In this document: piece by piece, positions 17,457 through 28,234 of the stretch
Layout: each line of letters starts with the position of its first letter
Numbering within the stretch: the stretch's first letter is position 1
Source: Tenacibaculum caenipelagi
Lineage (GTDB): Bacteria; Bacteroidota; Bacteroidia; Flavobacteriales; Flavobacteriaceae
DNA length: 64,000 nucleotides
Assembly: GCF_004363005.1 (NCBI RefSeq)
Contig: NZ_SNYH01000004.1
Span: 390,510 to 454,509 of the forward strand
Direction: 5' to 3'
Notes under the pieces: model-generated
Told to the model about the DNA's origin: nothing
Databases searched by the model: none
What the model saw: the letters and a program-made list of their open reading frames with translations, nothing else
Program-made: the position numbers and the translations under genes

Positions 17457-18560
17457 ATGAAATTAAGAGAAATCTTTATTATTATTCTTAGCCTAGTCCT
17501 TATTATTTCTTGCTCTAGTAATGATGACACTCCAAATTCGGGAGGCGATGATGGTGGTACTACACCTCCTAACGAATCTGTAAAAATTACAAAAATGAAT
17601 TCTTTTACAGAGTTTCCTCTAAAATCAATAGATTTCGAAAATGAAAAAACCGGGTATATTGTTGCTTCAAAAATAAGCAATAGTATAACTGCTTCTGAAG
17701 TTTTTAAAACCCTAGATGGAGGAAAAACGTGGGAACGAGTATTTAATAGCTCATTCTATATAGAAAAGATTAAAGTTCTAAAACCTAATCTAATAGTAGC
17801 TTTAGGTTTAAGTGGCGAAATTGTTATTTCAAAAGATTCGGGTAAAACTTGGAACACCAATACCGTTTTAACTAAAAAAGGAATTATCTTAAAAGATCTT
17901 ACATATAATATTCATGATGAAATTTACATCGTTGGATATAAAGAAGCTATCAAAAAAGGAGTTATTTTCTTATCTTGGAATGAAGGAGAATTATGGAATG
18001 AATACATAGGAAACGATGAATTTCAAAAAATGATGGAAAATAACATGCTTAGTAGTGTAGACTATATTAAAGAAACTGGTTATATGGCTATTGGTGGTGG
18101 TTTGAATGATAAGGGAACTCTTGTAACACAATACAAAAGTAAATATGAGCTAATGGAAACCAAACAAAATATACGTTATGAAGATATTGCTTGTAAAGAT
18201 GGGATAGTTATGGCTATTGGTAGCAATGGCATTGTAAATGCAGAAAATGAACGAGGTGGAATTTATGGTACTTATTCATCATACGATTGGCAAACTTTTG
18301 ATTATAATAACAATAACCGTTTAACAGCTGTAGCATTAGGTACCGGAAGATCGAAAAATATAATAGTTGTTGGTCGTAATAAATCAAATAATTTAGCAGA
18401 CGGTGAATTTATGACTTTTTCAAAAGACTATGGTGATCATTGGAAACGTATTAACCATGAATTTGTTACTGCCGCTTGGAATGATGTTGAGGCACTAAAC
18501 GAAAACACTTTCATGGCCATTGGTTATAAAGGTTTACTAGTTAAAATAGTAATTGAATAG
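17457..18560 (+). CDS. Lipoprotein with BNR/Ycf48-like beta-propeller repeats
   Basis: After a lipoprotein signal (LVLIISC, Cys at residue 19) and a Gly/Pro/Asp-rich linker, the protein has repeated beta-propeller units with the S/T-x-D-x-G-x-T-W Asp-box: TLDGGKTWERV, SKDSGKTWNTN and SKDYGDHWKRI. These are typical of photosynthesis-system-II assembly factor Ycf48-like and sialidase-like propellers, which usually bind ligands or proteins rather than cleave. It is likely outer-membrane or surface exposed. Ligand unknown. Confidence 0.8.
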   Translation: MKLREIFIIILSLVLIISCSSNDDTPNSGGDDGGTTPPNESVKITKMNSFTEFPLKSIDFENEKTGYIVASKISNSITASEVFKTLDGGKTWERVFNSSFYIEKIKVLKPNLIVALGLSGEIVISKDSGKTWNTNTVLTKKGIILKDLTYNIHDEIYIVGYKEAIKKGVIFLSWNEGELWNEYIGNDEFQKMMENNMLSSVDYIKETGYMAIGGGLNDKGTLVTQYKSKYELMETKQNIRYEDIACKDGIVMAIGSNGIVNAENERGGIYGTYSSYDWQTFDYNNNNRLTAVALGTGRSKNIIVVGRNKSNNLADGEFMTFSKDYGDHWKRINHEFVTAAWNDVEALNENTFMAIGYKGLLVKIVIE

Positions 18561-18580
18561 TTAGAAATATTTTACGTATA

Positions 18581-18623
18581 AAACAAAAGAAGCTAGGTTT
18601 AAACCTAGCTTCTTTTGTTTTTT
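18581..18623. terminator. Bidirectional terminator
   Basis: A long stem with AAGCTAGGTTT at 18590-18600 and AAACCTAGCTT at 18601-18611 is extended by AACAAAAG/CTTTTGTT. It separates the convergent lipoprotein and PIG-L genes. Confidence 0.9.
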
Positions 18624-18636
18624 GTTTGACACAATT

Positions 18637-21141
18637 TTATTTTTCGTTAATCACCGTATTCTCTTTTACAGATAATAAATTAGCAAACAACTTATAAGCT
18701 CCAGAAACTCCTGCTGTGAGTTCTCTAAAGAAGCTTAATCCTGTATATATATAGTTTCCTTTACCATATTTAGCGATTAGCAAACTTCCTTTTTTAGCTG
18801 TTTCTCCTTTATCATGCATAGATAATATTGGAGTGTACTCTTTACTCCATTTGTTCGGAAAATATAGTCCGCGTTCTTGTACCCATCCATCAAAATCAGC
18901 TTCGGTAATTTTATTCGGATAATTTAAAATAGAATGATCTTTGGCTAACATAGTTACTTCAGAATACTCATCAGTTACTCTATCACGTGATAATTGCAAC
19001 TCATATGGTGCTTGTATATCTACTCCCCTATTTGTGTTGTATTGTATTATTAAATTTCCTCCATTTTTAACATAGTCCAATAAATACTTCTGCTTAAACT
19101 GTAACTCTTTATTAGTATTATAGGCACGAATTCCAACAACTACCGCATCAAATTGAGCTAAATTACCATTAATTTCATTCACATTCAATTCAGTTACTTC
19201 ATAACCAATTTGCTGTAAACTTTCCGGAACTGCGTCTCCTGAACCTTGAATGTACCCTATTTGTCTTCCGTTCTTTTCTATATTTAAACGAACCACTTTG
19301 GCTTGAGAAGGTAACAATACCGATTGCTTTGGAATATGATCATAATTAATTTCTATCAATTCTTTATCATAGTCTTTTCCTCCAACTATGGCTTTTACTT
19401 TAAGTAATCCTTCTGATTCTTTTTCAGTTGGAATTACGGTAAAATCTACAAATTGAATATCCCCTTTTTGTGCTATTGAAAAATCTGCTTCTTTCGGAAA
19501 CACCTTCCACCCCTTTGGGGCTTGTAAACTTATTTTTCCAGCTGTATTAACATCACCAGCTCTTACTTCTACACTTATTTTTCTTGGTTCAGAAGTAGCA
19601 AAAATCAACACCTTATCGTTCAATTTTGTGGTTACTTTTGGTAATATTTCAAAAGGCTCATAGATTTCTCCTTTATCGCGTTTTGAATACCTATAAACTA
19701 CTGGTTTTACAAAAGAAATAGATTGATTTTCAATCATCAAATTAAATTGAACTTGAATTGGTCTTGGAGTTTCAGGTTTTCCTCTTAATTTCTGATTCTC
19801 TACAGTATACATCCCCATGCTCCAAGGCTTCTGTAACCAATAAGGCGATGAAAATGATATTTCAGGTATAGAAATTGTTTCTTTAAACGTTTTCTTTTCG
19901 TTATTAGCTAAATCTATATCTTTTTCTATTTTTTTATGCTCTGGAAGTATTTCTATAGAAGATAATTCCATTAGCAATTCACTTCTATTTAAGACTTCAA
20001 AATCGATTTTTATGGTACTGTTTGGCGTTGCACTAGAGCTTACAGCTGAAGCTTCTAAATACAATCCTGCACAGGCTTCAATGATCTCCTTTAATTCTTT
20101 AGTCTTAATCGATTTCCAATACTCATCTTTTAATTTTTGAACCTTTTGGTATGCATTTAGTAATGCAGGAAGGTGTTTTGACGGATTAACAAAATCGAAA
20201 TTTTGCTCTACATCATATAAAATATCTCCAATCTCTCCCCCCCCTTCTACTCTATTCCAAGTGGTATTGATTCCTGAAAAAATGTCTTTTTTATCCTTTG
20301 GGAATTCTCCTTTCAAAAATTCAACATACTCAGTTTGACTTCCTCTAGAGGTCAATCTTCCAAAACCTTGACATAAGTGTTGACTACTAGCAATAGCTGC
20401 TACTTCATTATTAGATAATCCTTTCAAAGGATAATAAGTACCTATATCAAAGTTTAACATCTTGCTTTTATCTGCTTTTGCAAACTTTTCTTCACTTCCG
20501 TAAAACCACCACGAAGTATTAAAAAACAATCTGTTAGGCTGCCATGAACTTGTATATTGTAACTGCTCTGGATATTTTGTTTTATCTCCAGCTAAATCGA
20601 AAGCTTCAACACTTAACATTGCTGAAGATGTATGATGCCCATGTGTAGTTCCTGGAGTTCTGTGGTTAAAACGATTGATAATTACATCTGGTTTAAAAGT
20701 ACGAATTGCCCAAACTACGTCAGCAAGCACTTTATCTTTATCCCAAATTTCTAAAGTTTCATCTGGATGTTTAGAATAACCAAAATCATTAGCTCTCGAA
20801 AAACGTTGCTCTCCTCCATCAACTCCTCTCGCTGCTAACAATTCTTGGGTACGGATAACTCCCAACAATTCACGCATTTCAGGACCTATCAAGTTTTGAC
20901 CACCGTCTCCTCGTGTTAATGATAAATAACCTGTCCTTGCTTTTTCATGATTTGATAAATAAGCTATTAATCGTGTATTTTCATCATCAGGATGTGCTGC
21001 TATATACAAAGCTGAACCTAAAAAGTTTAACTTTTGTATTTTCTCATAAATCTGATTTGAGTTTAATTTTTGTGGCTTTTGAGCGTTTATTGTTAGTGAA
21101 ATCAATAAAAAGGAAAGATAAAACAGTACTTTTTTGTGCAT
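18637..21141 (-). CDS. Secreted PIG-L family deacetylase
   Basis: A signal peptide (residues 1-20) precedes a PIG-L/LmbE domain with the Zn motif AAHPDDE (about residues 48-54), TRGDGGQN and a later histidine pair TTHGHHTSS. This fold removes N-acetyl groups from GlcNAc-like sugars. The middle region looks like beta-sandwich (NPCBM/NEW3-like) repeats. The C-terminal 200 residues form a ThuA/glutamine-amidotransferase-like domain (FDAVVVGIRAYNTN ... GGNLIIQYNTNRG). The 834-residue architecture is conserved in Bacteroidota. It probably acts in the periplasm on glycans. A TACATTTG -7 box lies at 21171-21164 on the minus strand. Confidence 0.88.
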   Translation of the reverse strand: MHKKVLFYLSFLLISLTINAQKPQKLNSNQIYEKIQKLNFLGSALYIAAHPDDENTRLIAYLSNHEKARTGYLSLTRGDGGQNLIGPEMRELLGVIRTQELLAARGVDGGEQRFSRANDFGYSKHPDETLEIWDKDKVLADVVWAIRTFKPDVIINRFNHRTPGTTHGHHTSSAMLSVEAFDLAGDKTKYPEQLQYTSSWQPNRLFFNTSWWFYGSEEKFAKADKSKMLNFDIGTYYPLKGLSNNEVAAIASSQHLCQGFGRLTSRGSQTEYVEFLKGEFPKDKKDIFSGINTTWNRVEGGGEIGDILYDVEQNFDFVNPSKHLPALLNAYQKVQKLKDEYWKSIKTKELKEIIEACAGLYLEASAVSSSATPNSTIKIDFEVLNRSELLMELSSIEILPEHKKIEKDIDLANNEKKTFKETISIPEISFSSPYWLQKPWSMGMYTVENQKLRGKPETPRPIQVQFNLMIENQSISFVKPVVYRYSKRDKGEIYEPFEILPKVTTKLNDKVLIFATSEPRKISVEVRAGDVNTAGKISLQAPKGWKVFPKEADFSIAQKGDIQFVDFTVIPTEKESEGLLKVKAIVGGKDYDKELIEINYDHIPKQSVLLPSQAKVVRLNIEKNGRQIGYIQGSGDAVPESLQQIGYEVTELNVNEINGNLAQFDAVVVGIRAYNTNKELQFKQKYLLDYVKNGGNLIIQYNTNRGVDIQAPYELQLSRDRVTDEYSEVTMLAKDHSILNYPNKITEADFDGWVQERGLYFPNKWSKEYTPILSMHDKGETAKKGSLLIAKYGKGNYIYTGLSFFRELTAGVSGAYKLFANLLSVKENTVINEK

Positions 21142-21163
21142 TTTTAATAGTTTGAGTAATACA

Positions 21164-21171
21164 CAAATGTA
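21164..21171 (-). promoter_or_regulatory. -7 element for PIG-L gene
   Basis: TACATTTG on the minus strand matches TAnnTTTG, 22 bases before the ATG. No -33 TTG is seen at proper distance. Confidence 0.5.
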
Positions 21172-21269
21172 ACTTTTTTAACTAGAGTATAAACTACATT
21201 AACAAAACGCTAACACTTCTATAACAGAAAGTAGATTGTTTAGTAATTAAAAAAACTGGTTTATTATTT

Positions 21270-22697
21270 CTAATCTAAAAAATACTCGTCTTTAAAACCT
21301 ATCAAATACAATTTTTCTTGTGCACGAGTAACTGCAGTGTATAACCAGCGTAAATATTCAACCGAAGCTCCATCTGGTAAATAAGGTTGTTCAATAAACA
21401 CTGTTTTCCATTGTCCCCCTTGAGATTTATGACAAGTCATAGCATATGAAAACTTAACCTGTAGTGCATTGAAATACTTATTTTTCTTAACTCCCATAAA
21501 TTGCTTGTACTTTGATTTTTCCTGAGCGAAATCTTCTTTTACAGCTTCATATAATCGATTAGACTCTTCATAAGTTAATGATGGACTTTCACTTGCGAGT
21601 GTATCTAACAATAATACAGTTTCAAAAGGTTTCATATCAGGATAATCAATCATACGAACTTCAACTTCTGCAAACTTAAATCCGTATAATTCTTTAATAA
21701 CATTGATACGCATTACCTCACAAATATCTCCATTTGCAATAAAACCAGCAGACGAAGAATCTTTTAACCAATAATAGTTGTTCTTGACAACCATTACATA
21801 GTCTCCTGTTGATATTTCATTTTCTTGTCCACGAATTTTGGTTCGTATCTGTTGGTTGTATTGATTAGCTCGTTTGTTTGAACGTACAATAATAGCGGTA
21901 TCTTCTACTCCTATTTCTCCATCATATGCCATTGTTATGGCATCTTGAATATCATAACCATCTTGCAAACGAATAATATCAGGATAATTTAAATCAAACT
22001 GAAAATGTGTTGACTCATTTTGAATTAACAGACGTAAATCGGTAGCATTAGCCAAAATTCCAGAACCTTCCTCTTGTCGCACGACTTCGTCTAATTCTAT
22101 TTCGGTAACTTCCTTATTAAACTCGAAAGATAACTTATCGGCTTCTAAAGCAGGACTCATCGTTAATTTTACGGGTGGTAACTGTGCAGTATCACCTATA
22201 AATATAATTTTACAATTTTTCCCTGAGTACACATAAGAGATTAAATCATCCAATAACGAACCATTTTCAAACAATTTCGCGTTTTGTTTTTCATCAGAAA
22301 TCATTGAAGCTTCATCAACAATAAAAAGTGTATCGGTATGCTTATTAGGCTGCATTACAAAACTTACCCCTCCATTGCCTTGCTTTTTGGGAAAATATAT
22401 TTTTTTATGAATGGTAAACGCTTGTCTGTTAGAATATCCTGAAATCACCTTAGCTGCACGACCTGTTGGAGCCAGTAAAACTGCTTTTTGTCCTATTTTC
22501 CATAAATTATGAACCACAGTACTTATAATGGTAGTTTTACCAGTTCCTGCGTATCCTTTTAACAAAAAAAGAGCACGATTATCATCAGAAAAAATAAAAT
22601 GAGTTAAGATATCTAGTAACTCACTTTGCTTTTGTGTAGGCGCATATGGGAACTTTTGTAGTATTTCTTTATAGAATTTTGGGGCAGTTTGTATCAT
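21270..22697 (-). CDS. RecD-like ATP-dependent DNA helicase
   Basis: Superfamily 1B helicase motifs are visible: Walker A GYAGTGKTT (about residues 46-54), LLAPTGRAAKVI, Walker B FIVDEAS, motif III GDTAQLPPV and the C-terminal UvrD-like motif MTCHKSQGGQWKTVFIE ... LYTAVTRAQEKLYLIG. This is the short AAA/RecD-like type (475 aa) without RecB/RecC partners, thought to be a 5'-3' helicase in repair or replication restart. A TATCTTTG -7 box lies at 22720-22713 upstream. Confidence 0.9.
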   Translation of the reverse strand: MIQTAPKFYKEILQKFPYAPTQKQSELLDILTHFIFSDDNRALFLLKGYAGTGKTTIISTVVHNLWKIGQKAVLLAPTGRAAKVISGYSNRQAFTIHKKIYFPKKQGNGGVSFVMQPNKHTDTLFIVDEASMISDEKQNAKLFENGSLLDDLISYVYSGKNCKIIFIGDTAQLPPVKLTMSPALEADKLSFEFNKEVTEIELDEVVRQEEGSGILANATDLRLLIQNESTHFQFDLNYPDIIRLQDGYDIQDAITMAYDGEIGVEDTAIIVRSNKRANQYNQQIRTKIRGQENEISTGDYVMVVKNNYYWLKDSSSAGFIANGDICEVMRINVIKELYGFKFAEVEVRMIDYPDMKPFETVLLLDTLASESPSLTYEESNRLYEAVKEDFAQEKSKYKQFMGVKKNKYFNALQVKFSYAMTCHKSQGGQWKTVFIEQPYLPDGASVEYLRWLYTAVTRAQEKLYLIGFKDEYFLD

Positions 22698-22712
22698 ATT
22701 TTAAATAATGTT

Positions 22713-22720
22713 CAAAGATA
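22713..22720 (-). promoter_or_regulatory. -7 element for RecD-like helicase gene
   Basis: TATCTTTG on the minus strand, 15 bases before the ATG, fits the Bacteroidota consensus. It is one half of a divergent region; TAGATTTG (22763-22770) on the plus strand faces the next gene. Confidence 0.55.
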
Positions 22721-22762
22721 AATCTATTTATAAATAATATTTTCATCATTGAAAAAAAATTG

Positions 22763-22770
22763 TAGATTTG
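22763..22770 (+). promoter_or_regulatory. -7 element for 22799 operon
   Basis: TAGATTTG fits TAnnTTTG and lies 28 bases before the ATG at 22799. No well-spaced TTG is seen. Confidence 0.5.
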
Positions 22771-22798
22771 CGAATATCATACATTAAAAATTAAAAAA

Positions 22799-23533
22799 AT
22801 GAATTTATTATTAATGATTTTGGCAGCTGTGGTAGTTGCATTTCTTTTAGCAATGTTTGTTGTTAAGTTTGTACCCCTAAAAATGAGATGGTTAGTTTCG
22901 TTAGCTCTATTAGCAGCCTCTATCTTTTTGGCAATTAAAATTTATGATGGTATTATGGAGCCAATTAATTTTAATAAAGACAAGAAAGTACGATATGCTA
23001 AAGTTATTAAAAACTTAAAATTAATTCGTGATGCCGAAGTAAAATATAAAGAGGTTTATGGAAACTTTACTAGTAATAAAGACTCATTAATTAGCTTTGT
23101 TGAAAACGGAAAATTAGCTTTAACAGAGACTAAAAACGTTGAAGAGAAAGTAGACAAAGGTGGTGGTATTTTTGTTACTGTTTCTAAAAAAGTAATTGAC
23201 ACTATTGGATACGAACCAGTATTAAGATATTTCGAAGGAAAAAACTATAAAGATATGTTTAGCGTACCTGGTACTGAAGAACATTTTGAATTAGCTATTG
23301 GTAGAGTTGAAAAAGTAGCAGGTTTAGAAGTTCCTGTTTTTGAAGCTAAAGTATCTAAAAAACCAATTTTAAAAGGAATGAATCCTTCTTTAATTAAAGC
23401 AGAATTAGAAGCAATTGAATCAGATCAAATTAAAGGTGAATTTGTTTCTGTTGGTTCGTTAACTGAAGTAACTACAGGTGGTAACTGGCCTCCTTATTAC
23501 GATAAAGGTGAAGCTATTGCAAAAGAAGAGTAA
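22799..23533 (+). CDS. Conserved membrane-anchored protein of unknown function
   Basis: Two N-terminal membrane helices (LLLMILAAVVVAFLLAMFVV and WLVSLALLAASIFLAIKIY) precede a soluble domain of about 180 residues that is rich in Lys, Glu and Val. That region includes RYAKVIKNLKLIRDAEVKYKEVYG, a helix resembling the N-terminal region of pilin-like or extracellular sensor proteins. I recognise it as a family widespread in flavobacteria and always followed by DUF3822 and rsmD, but not its function. The next start overlaps its end. Confidence 0.7.
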   Translation: MNLLLMILAAVVVAFLLAMFVVKFVPLKMRWLVSLALLAASIFLAIKIYDGIMEPINFNKDKKVRYAKVIKNLKLIRDAEVKYKEVYGNFTSNKDSLISFVENGKLALTETKNVEEKVDKGGGIFVTVSKKVIDTIGYEPVLRYFEGKNYKDMFSVPGTEEHFELAIGRVEKVAGLEVPVFEAKVSKKPILKGMNPSLIKAELEAIESDQIKGEFVSVGSLTEVTTGGNWPPYYDKGEAIAKEE

Positions 23534-24338
23534 AAAAACTAGCGCTATTGCGCAACATAAAAGTCTATCCATCCAATTTAGTTTGGATGGATTTTCTTTT
23601 TGTATCTCTAACTCAAAAACTAAAGAAGTAATTCTTTTTACTGAATATACTTTTTCTTCTTCTATTGCTTCTCCTGAGTTACTACTGGAAGAAATTATTC
23701 GTGTTTTTGATACAGATAAAGACTTACAGCAAGACTTTACATCTGTTTTTGCTATTCATCAAAACAATTTGGCAACACTTGTTCCCAATAAACTTTTTGA
23801 TAGAAATAGTTTAGCTTCTTATTTAAAATATACAGTTAAAACATTAAAAACAGATTTTATTACATATGATTTACATGATATAATAGCTGCAAACACTGTT
23901 TATATACCCTATGTAAATATTAATAACTATTTGTTTCAAAACTTTGGAGAGTTTGAATACAAGCATCATTCAACTGTATTAATAAATAAGTTACTTATAT
24001 ACTCTAAAGAAAATTCTGAAAATCAATTTTTTGTACATGTATCATCTAATTACATAGATATTGTTGTTTGCAAAGAAGGAAACCTTATTTTTTACAATTC
24101 GTTTCCTTACACGACAAAAGAAGATTTCATCTATTACATTCTTTTTACCGCGGAACAATTGCAGATGGATCCGAATACTTTCCAATTAACCTTTATTGGA
24201 GATATTGAAAAAGAATCTGATTTATATTCAATAACCTACACTTATGTTCGAAATATTCATTTTATGAATCCTGTAAATAGTTTCTTTACTGATGATGAAG
24301 AATTTTCGAATCATTCAAACTTTATACTTATAGCCTAA
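23517..24338 (+). CDS. DUF3822 family protein (actin-like fold suspected)
   Basis: The conserved text SLSIQFSLDGFSFCI near the N-terminus, and a second half with HVSSNYIDIVVCKEGNLIFYNSFPY, fit DUF3822, a Bacteroidota family with two RNase H/actin-like halves resembling type IV pilus ATPase partner PilM. There is no ATG. I choose TTG 23517 (MQKKSKKTS...), overlapping the previous stop by 17 bases; GTG at 23478 is a possible longer start. It ends in TAATG overlap with rsmD, so the three genes form an operon. Role unknown. Confidence 0.75.
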   Translation: MQKKSKKTSAIAQHKSLSIQFSLDGFSFCISNSKTKEVILFTEYTFSSSIASPELLLEEIIRVFDTDKDLQQDFTSVFAIHQNNLATLVPNKLFDRNSLASYLKYTVKTLKTDFITYDLHDIIAANTVYIPYVNINNYLFQNFGEFEYKHHSTVLINKLLIYSKENSENQFFVHVSSNYIDIVVCKEGNLIFYNSFPYTTKEDFIYYILFTAEQLQMDPNTFQLTFIGDIEKESDLYSITYTYVRNIHFMNPVNSFFTDDEEFSNHSNFILIA

Positions 24339-24895
24339 TGCGAATTATTTCTGGAAAACATAAAAGTAAAAGAATTACAGCCCCTAAAAACTTACCTGTT
24401 CGACCTACAACCGATATGGCTAAAGAGTCATTATTTAACATCTTAAACAACTTGTACTATTTTGAAAATATCTCGGTATTAGATTTGTTTTCAGGAACGG
24501 GAAATATTAGTTACGAATTCGCCTCAAGAGGTACTGAAACTATTTATGCTGTTGATGCTCATTTTGCCTGCATTAAATTCATCAATCAAACTGCTAAAGA
24601 TTTGGGAATGGAGATTAATAGTTATAAAAGTGATGTATATAAATTTTTAGAAAAAACTCCTTTAAAAACTGATGTGATTTTTGCTGATCCTCCCTATGAT
24701 TTTGAGGAAGCTCAGTTTTTAAAAATCGCTGATTTAATATTTGAACGCAAATTATTAAATGATGATGGTGTTTTAATTATAGAGCACTCTAAACATACTA
24801 ATTTAACAAATCATCCTAAGTTTAGTTATGAAAAACGTTACGGAGGTAACGTATTTAGTTTTTTTGAAGATCTTAACGATGATGTAGAGAAATAA
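24338..24895 (+). CDS. rsmD: 16S rRNA (guanine-966 N2)-methyltransferase
   Basis: The 185 residues match RsmD: N-terminal MRIISGKHKSKRI, VRPTTDMAKESLFNIL, the SAM-binding VLDLFSGTGNISYEFASRG and the catalytic motif FADPPYDF (D/N-PPY type). It methylates G966 of 16S rRNA in the assembled small subunit. It is the last gene of the 22799 operon, followed by a strong terminator. Confidence 0.94.
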   Translation: MRIISGKHKSKRITAPKNLPVRPTTDMAKESLFNILNNLYYFENISVLDLFSGTGNISYEFASRGTETIYAVDAHFACIKFINQTAKDLGMEINSYKSDVYKFLEKTPLKTDVIFADPPYDFEEAQFLKIADLIFERKLLNDDGVLIIEHSKHTNLTNHPKFSYEKRYGGNVFSFFEDLNDDVEK

Positions 24896-24910
24896 GAAAT
24901 AATTATTATA

Positions 24911-24949
24911 AATAAAAAAGGGAACCAATTTGGTTCCCTTTTTTATTTA
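24911..24949. terminator. Bidirectional terminator
   Basis: AAAAAGGGAACCAA pairs with TTGGTTCCCTTTTT around a two-base centre, with an A-tract and a T-tract. It separates rsmD from the convergent ABC-F gene. Confidence 0.92.
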
Positions 24950-24952
24950 CTA

Positions 24953-26611
<1,659 letters not shown>

Positions 26612-26714
26612 CTAAAGGGTTTAAAAGAATTTGCAAAGAAAATTTTAACACCTTACATTTGGCCTTTTTAATTCTTTTAACAACGAATTAACAGCCTTAT
26701 AATAAAGAGTTCTC

Positions 26715-26722
26715 TATTTTTG
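26715..26722 (+). promoter_or_regulatory. -7 element for lipoprotein at 26751
   Basis: TATTTTTG fits TAnnTTTG exactly. The TTG at 26727 lies only five bases after it, in the expected transcription-start area, so translation should begin at the ATG 26751. Confidence 0.65.
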
Positions 26723-26750
26723 AACATTGTTATTTAGGATAATTAAAGGC

Positions 26751-28112
26751 ATGGTTAAGTATTTTATTCCTCTCATATTGATTGTTTTTATTGGATGCAA
26801 AGAGTCCAATACTCCAAAATCTACTTATTTTGGAGGGAAAATCATCAATCCTAAATGTAATTTTGTTACCCTTTCTGATAGCTACAATTTTAACGACACA
26901 ATTCCTTTAGAAAAAAACAATACCTTTCTAGGTCACTATGATAATTTAAAAGAAGGATTGTATGTATTTGAACACGGACCAGAACATCAATACGTGTATA
27001 TACAGCCTTCTGATAGCATTTTAATTAGATTAAATACGTGGGATTTTGATGAATCGTTAGTTTTTAGTGGTAATAATGCTGAAAGAAATAATCTTTTAAT
27101 TGAATCTTTCTTACAATATGAACAAGATGAAAAAAACATAGCCAAATATTTTCACTTACCTCAAAATAAGTTTGTTCATAAAATCGATTCTTTACAAAAT
27201 ATCAAAAAGGAAATATTTAATAGATATAAAGAGAATAATGATGATGCATCTGAAAAATTTCTTTCTATTTTAGATATTGCACTACAATATCCTTTATATA
27301 CAAACTTAGAAAAGTATGCCATAAAAAATGCTACACAAGACGAACCTGAAGTGTTAGCTGATTCGTACTATGATTATCGTAAAAAAGCTCATATAGATAA
27401 AGATTCTTTAATGTTTTTTGGAGCTTACTATAGGTTTGTTATTGAGAAAATTTATAACGACGTATATCAAAAAAACTGCCTAAATAAGTCTGATAATTTT
27501 ACAGTAGATTTATTTCACTCTATTGATAAAAATATCGCTTCTGAAGAAATCAAAAATAAGATGTTGTACAATGCAGTTATCAGTCATTTTTTCAAAGAGC
27601 CTAATCACAAAAAGAAAGATGAAACCTTCTTTACTTTTTTTAAGTTAAACACAAATAACAAACAAAAAAAAGCTGTACAACGTATAATTAATGATTTAAA
27701 ACTATTAAATACTGGAGAAAAACTTCCTTCTTTTAATTTAATAGCTTCTGATGGTGAATTTGTTGATGTTCAAAACATTTCTAAAGGAAAAAACACCGTT
27801 ATTTTATTCAAAAATTACAAATATGCTTCTGACGATTGGGTTTCTTCACGATTTAACTTTTTAGTTAAAAACAATCCTGATGTCAATTTTATCTTAGTAA
27901 ACTTGTGTGACTCTTCAAAGAGGTACACAAAAAATGTTGATATAAAATACCAATACACTCTTCCTAAAGGAAGTTCTACTTGTAATTATTCTTCTAGCAA
28001 GTTTTCTCGTTTGGTTTTAGTTGATAAAGGCGGTATTATCCGAAATGGATATACTAGTCTTTCTGCTTTAAATATCAATCAGGAAATCAATAACTTACAA
28101 AAAAACAAATAG
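26751..28112 (+). CDS. Thioredoxin-fold lipoprotein lacking CxxC (TlpA-like)
   Basis: A lipoprotein signal (MVKYFIPLILIVFIGC) precedes an N-terminal beta-rich DUF4369-like domain and a long helical region. The last 140 residues are thioredoxin-like (GEKLPSFNLIASDGEFVDVQNISKGKNTVILFKN ... SRLVLVDKGGIIRNGY). The position of the CxxC motif reads NYKYASDD, so it cannot perform dithiol redox chemistry in the usual way. It may be a structural or binding homologue of Bacteroidota TlpA/ResA-like proteins. Start ATG 26751 is set by the promoter just upstream. Confidence 0.75.
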   Translation: MVKYFIPLILIVFIGCKESNTPKSTYFGGKIINPKCNFVTLSDSYNFNDTIPLEKNNTFLGHYDNLKEGLYVFEHGPEHQYVYIQPSDSILIRLNTWDFDESLVFSGNNAERNNLLIESFLQYEQDEKNIAKYFHLPQNKFVHKIDSLQNIKKEIFNRYKENNDDASEKFLSILDIALQYPLYTNLEKYAIKNATQDEPEVLADSYYDYRKKAHIDKDSLMFFGAYYRFVIEKIYNDVYQKNCLNKSDNFTVDLFHSIDKNIASEEIKNKMLYNAVISHFFKEPNHKKKDETFFTFFKLNTNNKQKKAVQRIINDLKLLNTGEKLPSFNLIASDGEFVDVQNISKGKNTVILFKNYKYASDDWVSSRFNFLVKNNPDVNFILVNLCDSSKRYTKNVDIKYQYTLPKGSSTCNYSSSKFSRLVLVDKGGIIRNGYTSLSALNINQEINNLQKNK

Positions 28113-28138
28113 TCTGCTGTTATTCATTTTATTTAGCG

Positions 28139-28234
28139 TACTTTTGCACCGTCCAAAAAAAACCGTCTATAACGGTTAATAATAATAATATAGAATTCGC
28201 GGAGGGGCATCTGTGGATTCTCTAAAAACACAGT
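28139..28234 (+). promoter_or_regulatory. Promoter and long structured leader of DEAD-box gene
   Basis: TACTTTTG (28139-28146) is a -7 element; the implied leader is about 80 nt. It contains hairpin AACCGT/ACGGTT (28161-28166 with 28172-28177) and the purine tract GCGGAGGGG (28199-28207). CTGTG (28211-28215) pairs with CACAG (28229-28233) next to the ATG. AGAAT (28192-28196) can also pair with ATTCT (28217-28221), and these two pairings interlock. Cold-shock-type post-transcriptional control is a reasonable guess. Confidence 0.55.

Noticed and set aside
20230..20250. C-run in the PIG-L gene as a phase-variable tract
   Set aside because: The run is short (eight to nine C) and the frame is intact; no evidence of frameshift or of similar tracts in surface genes here.
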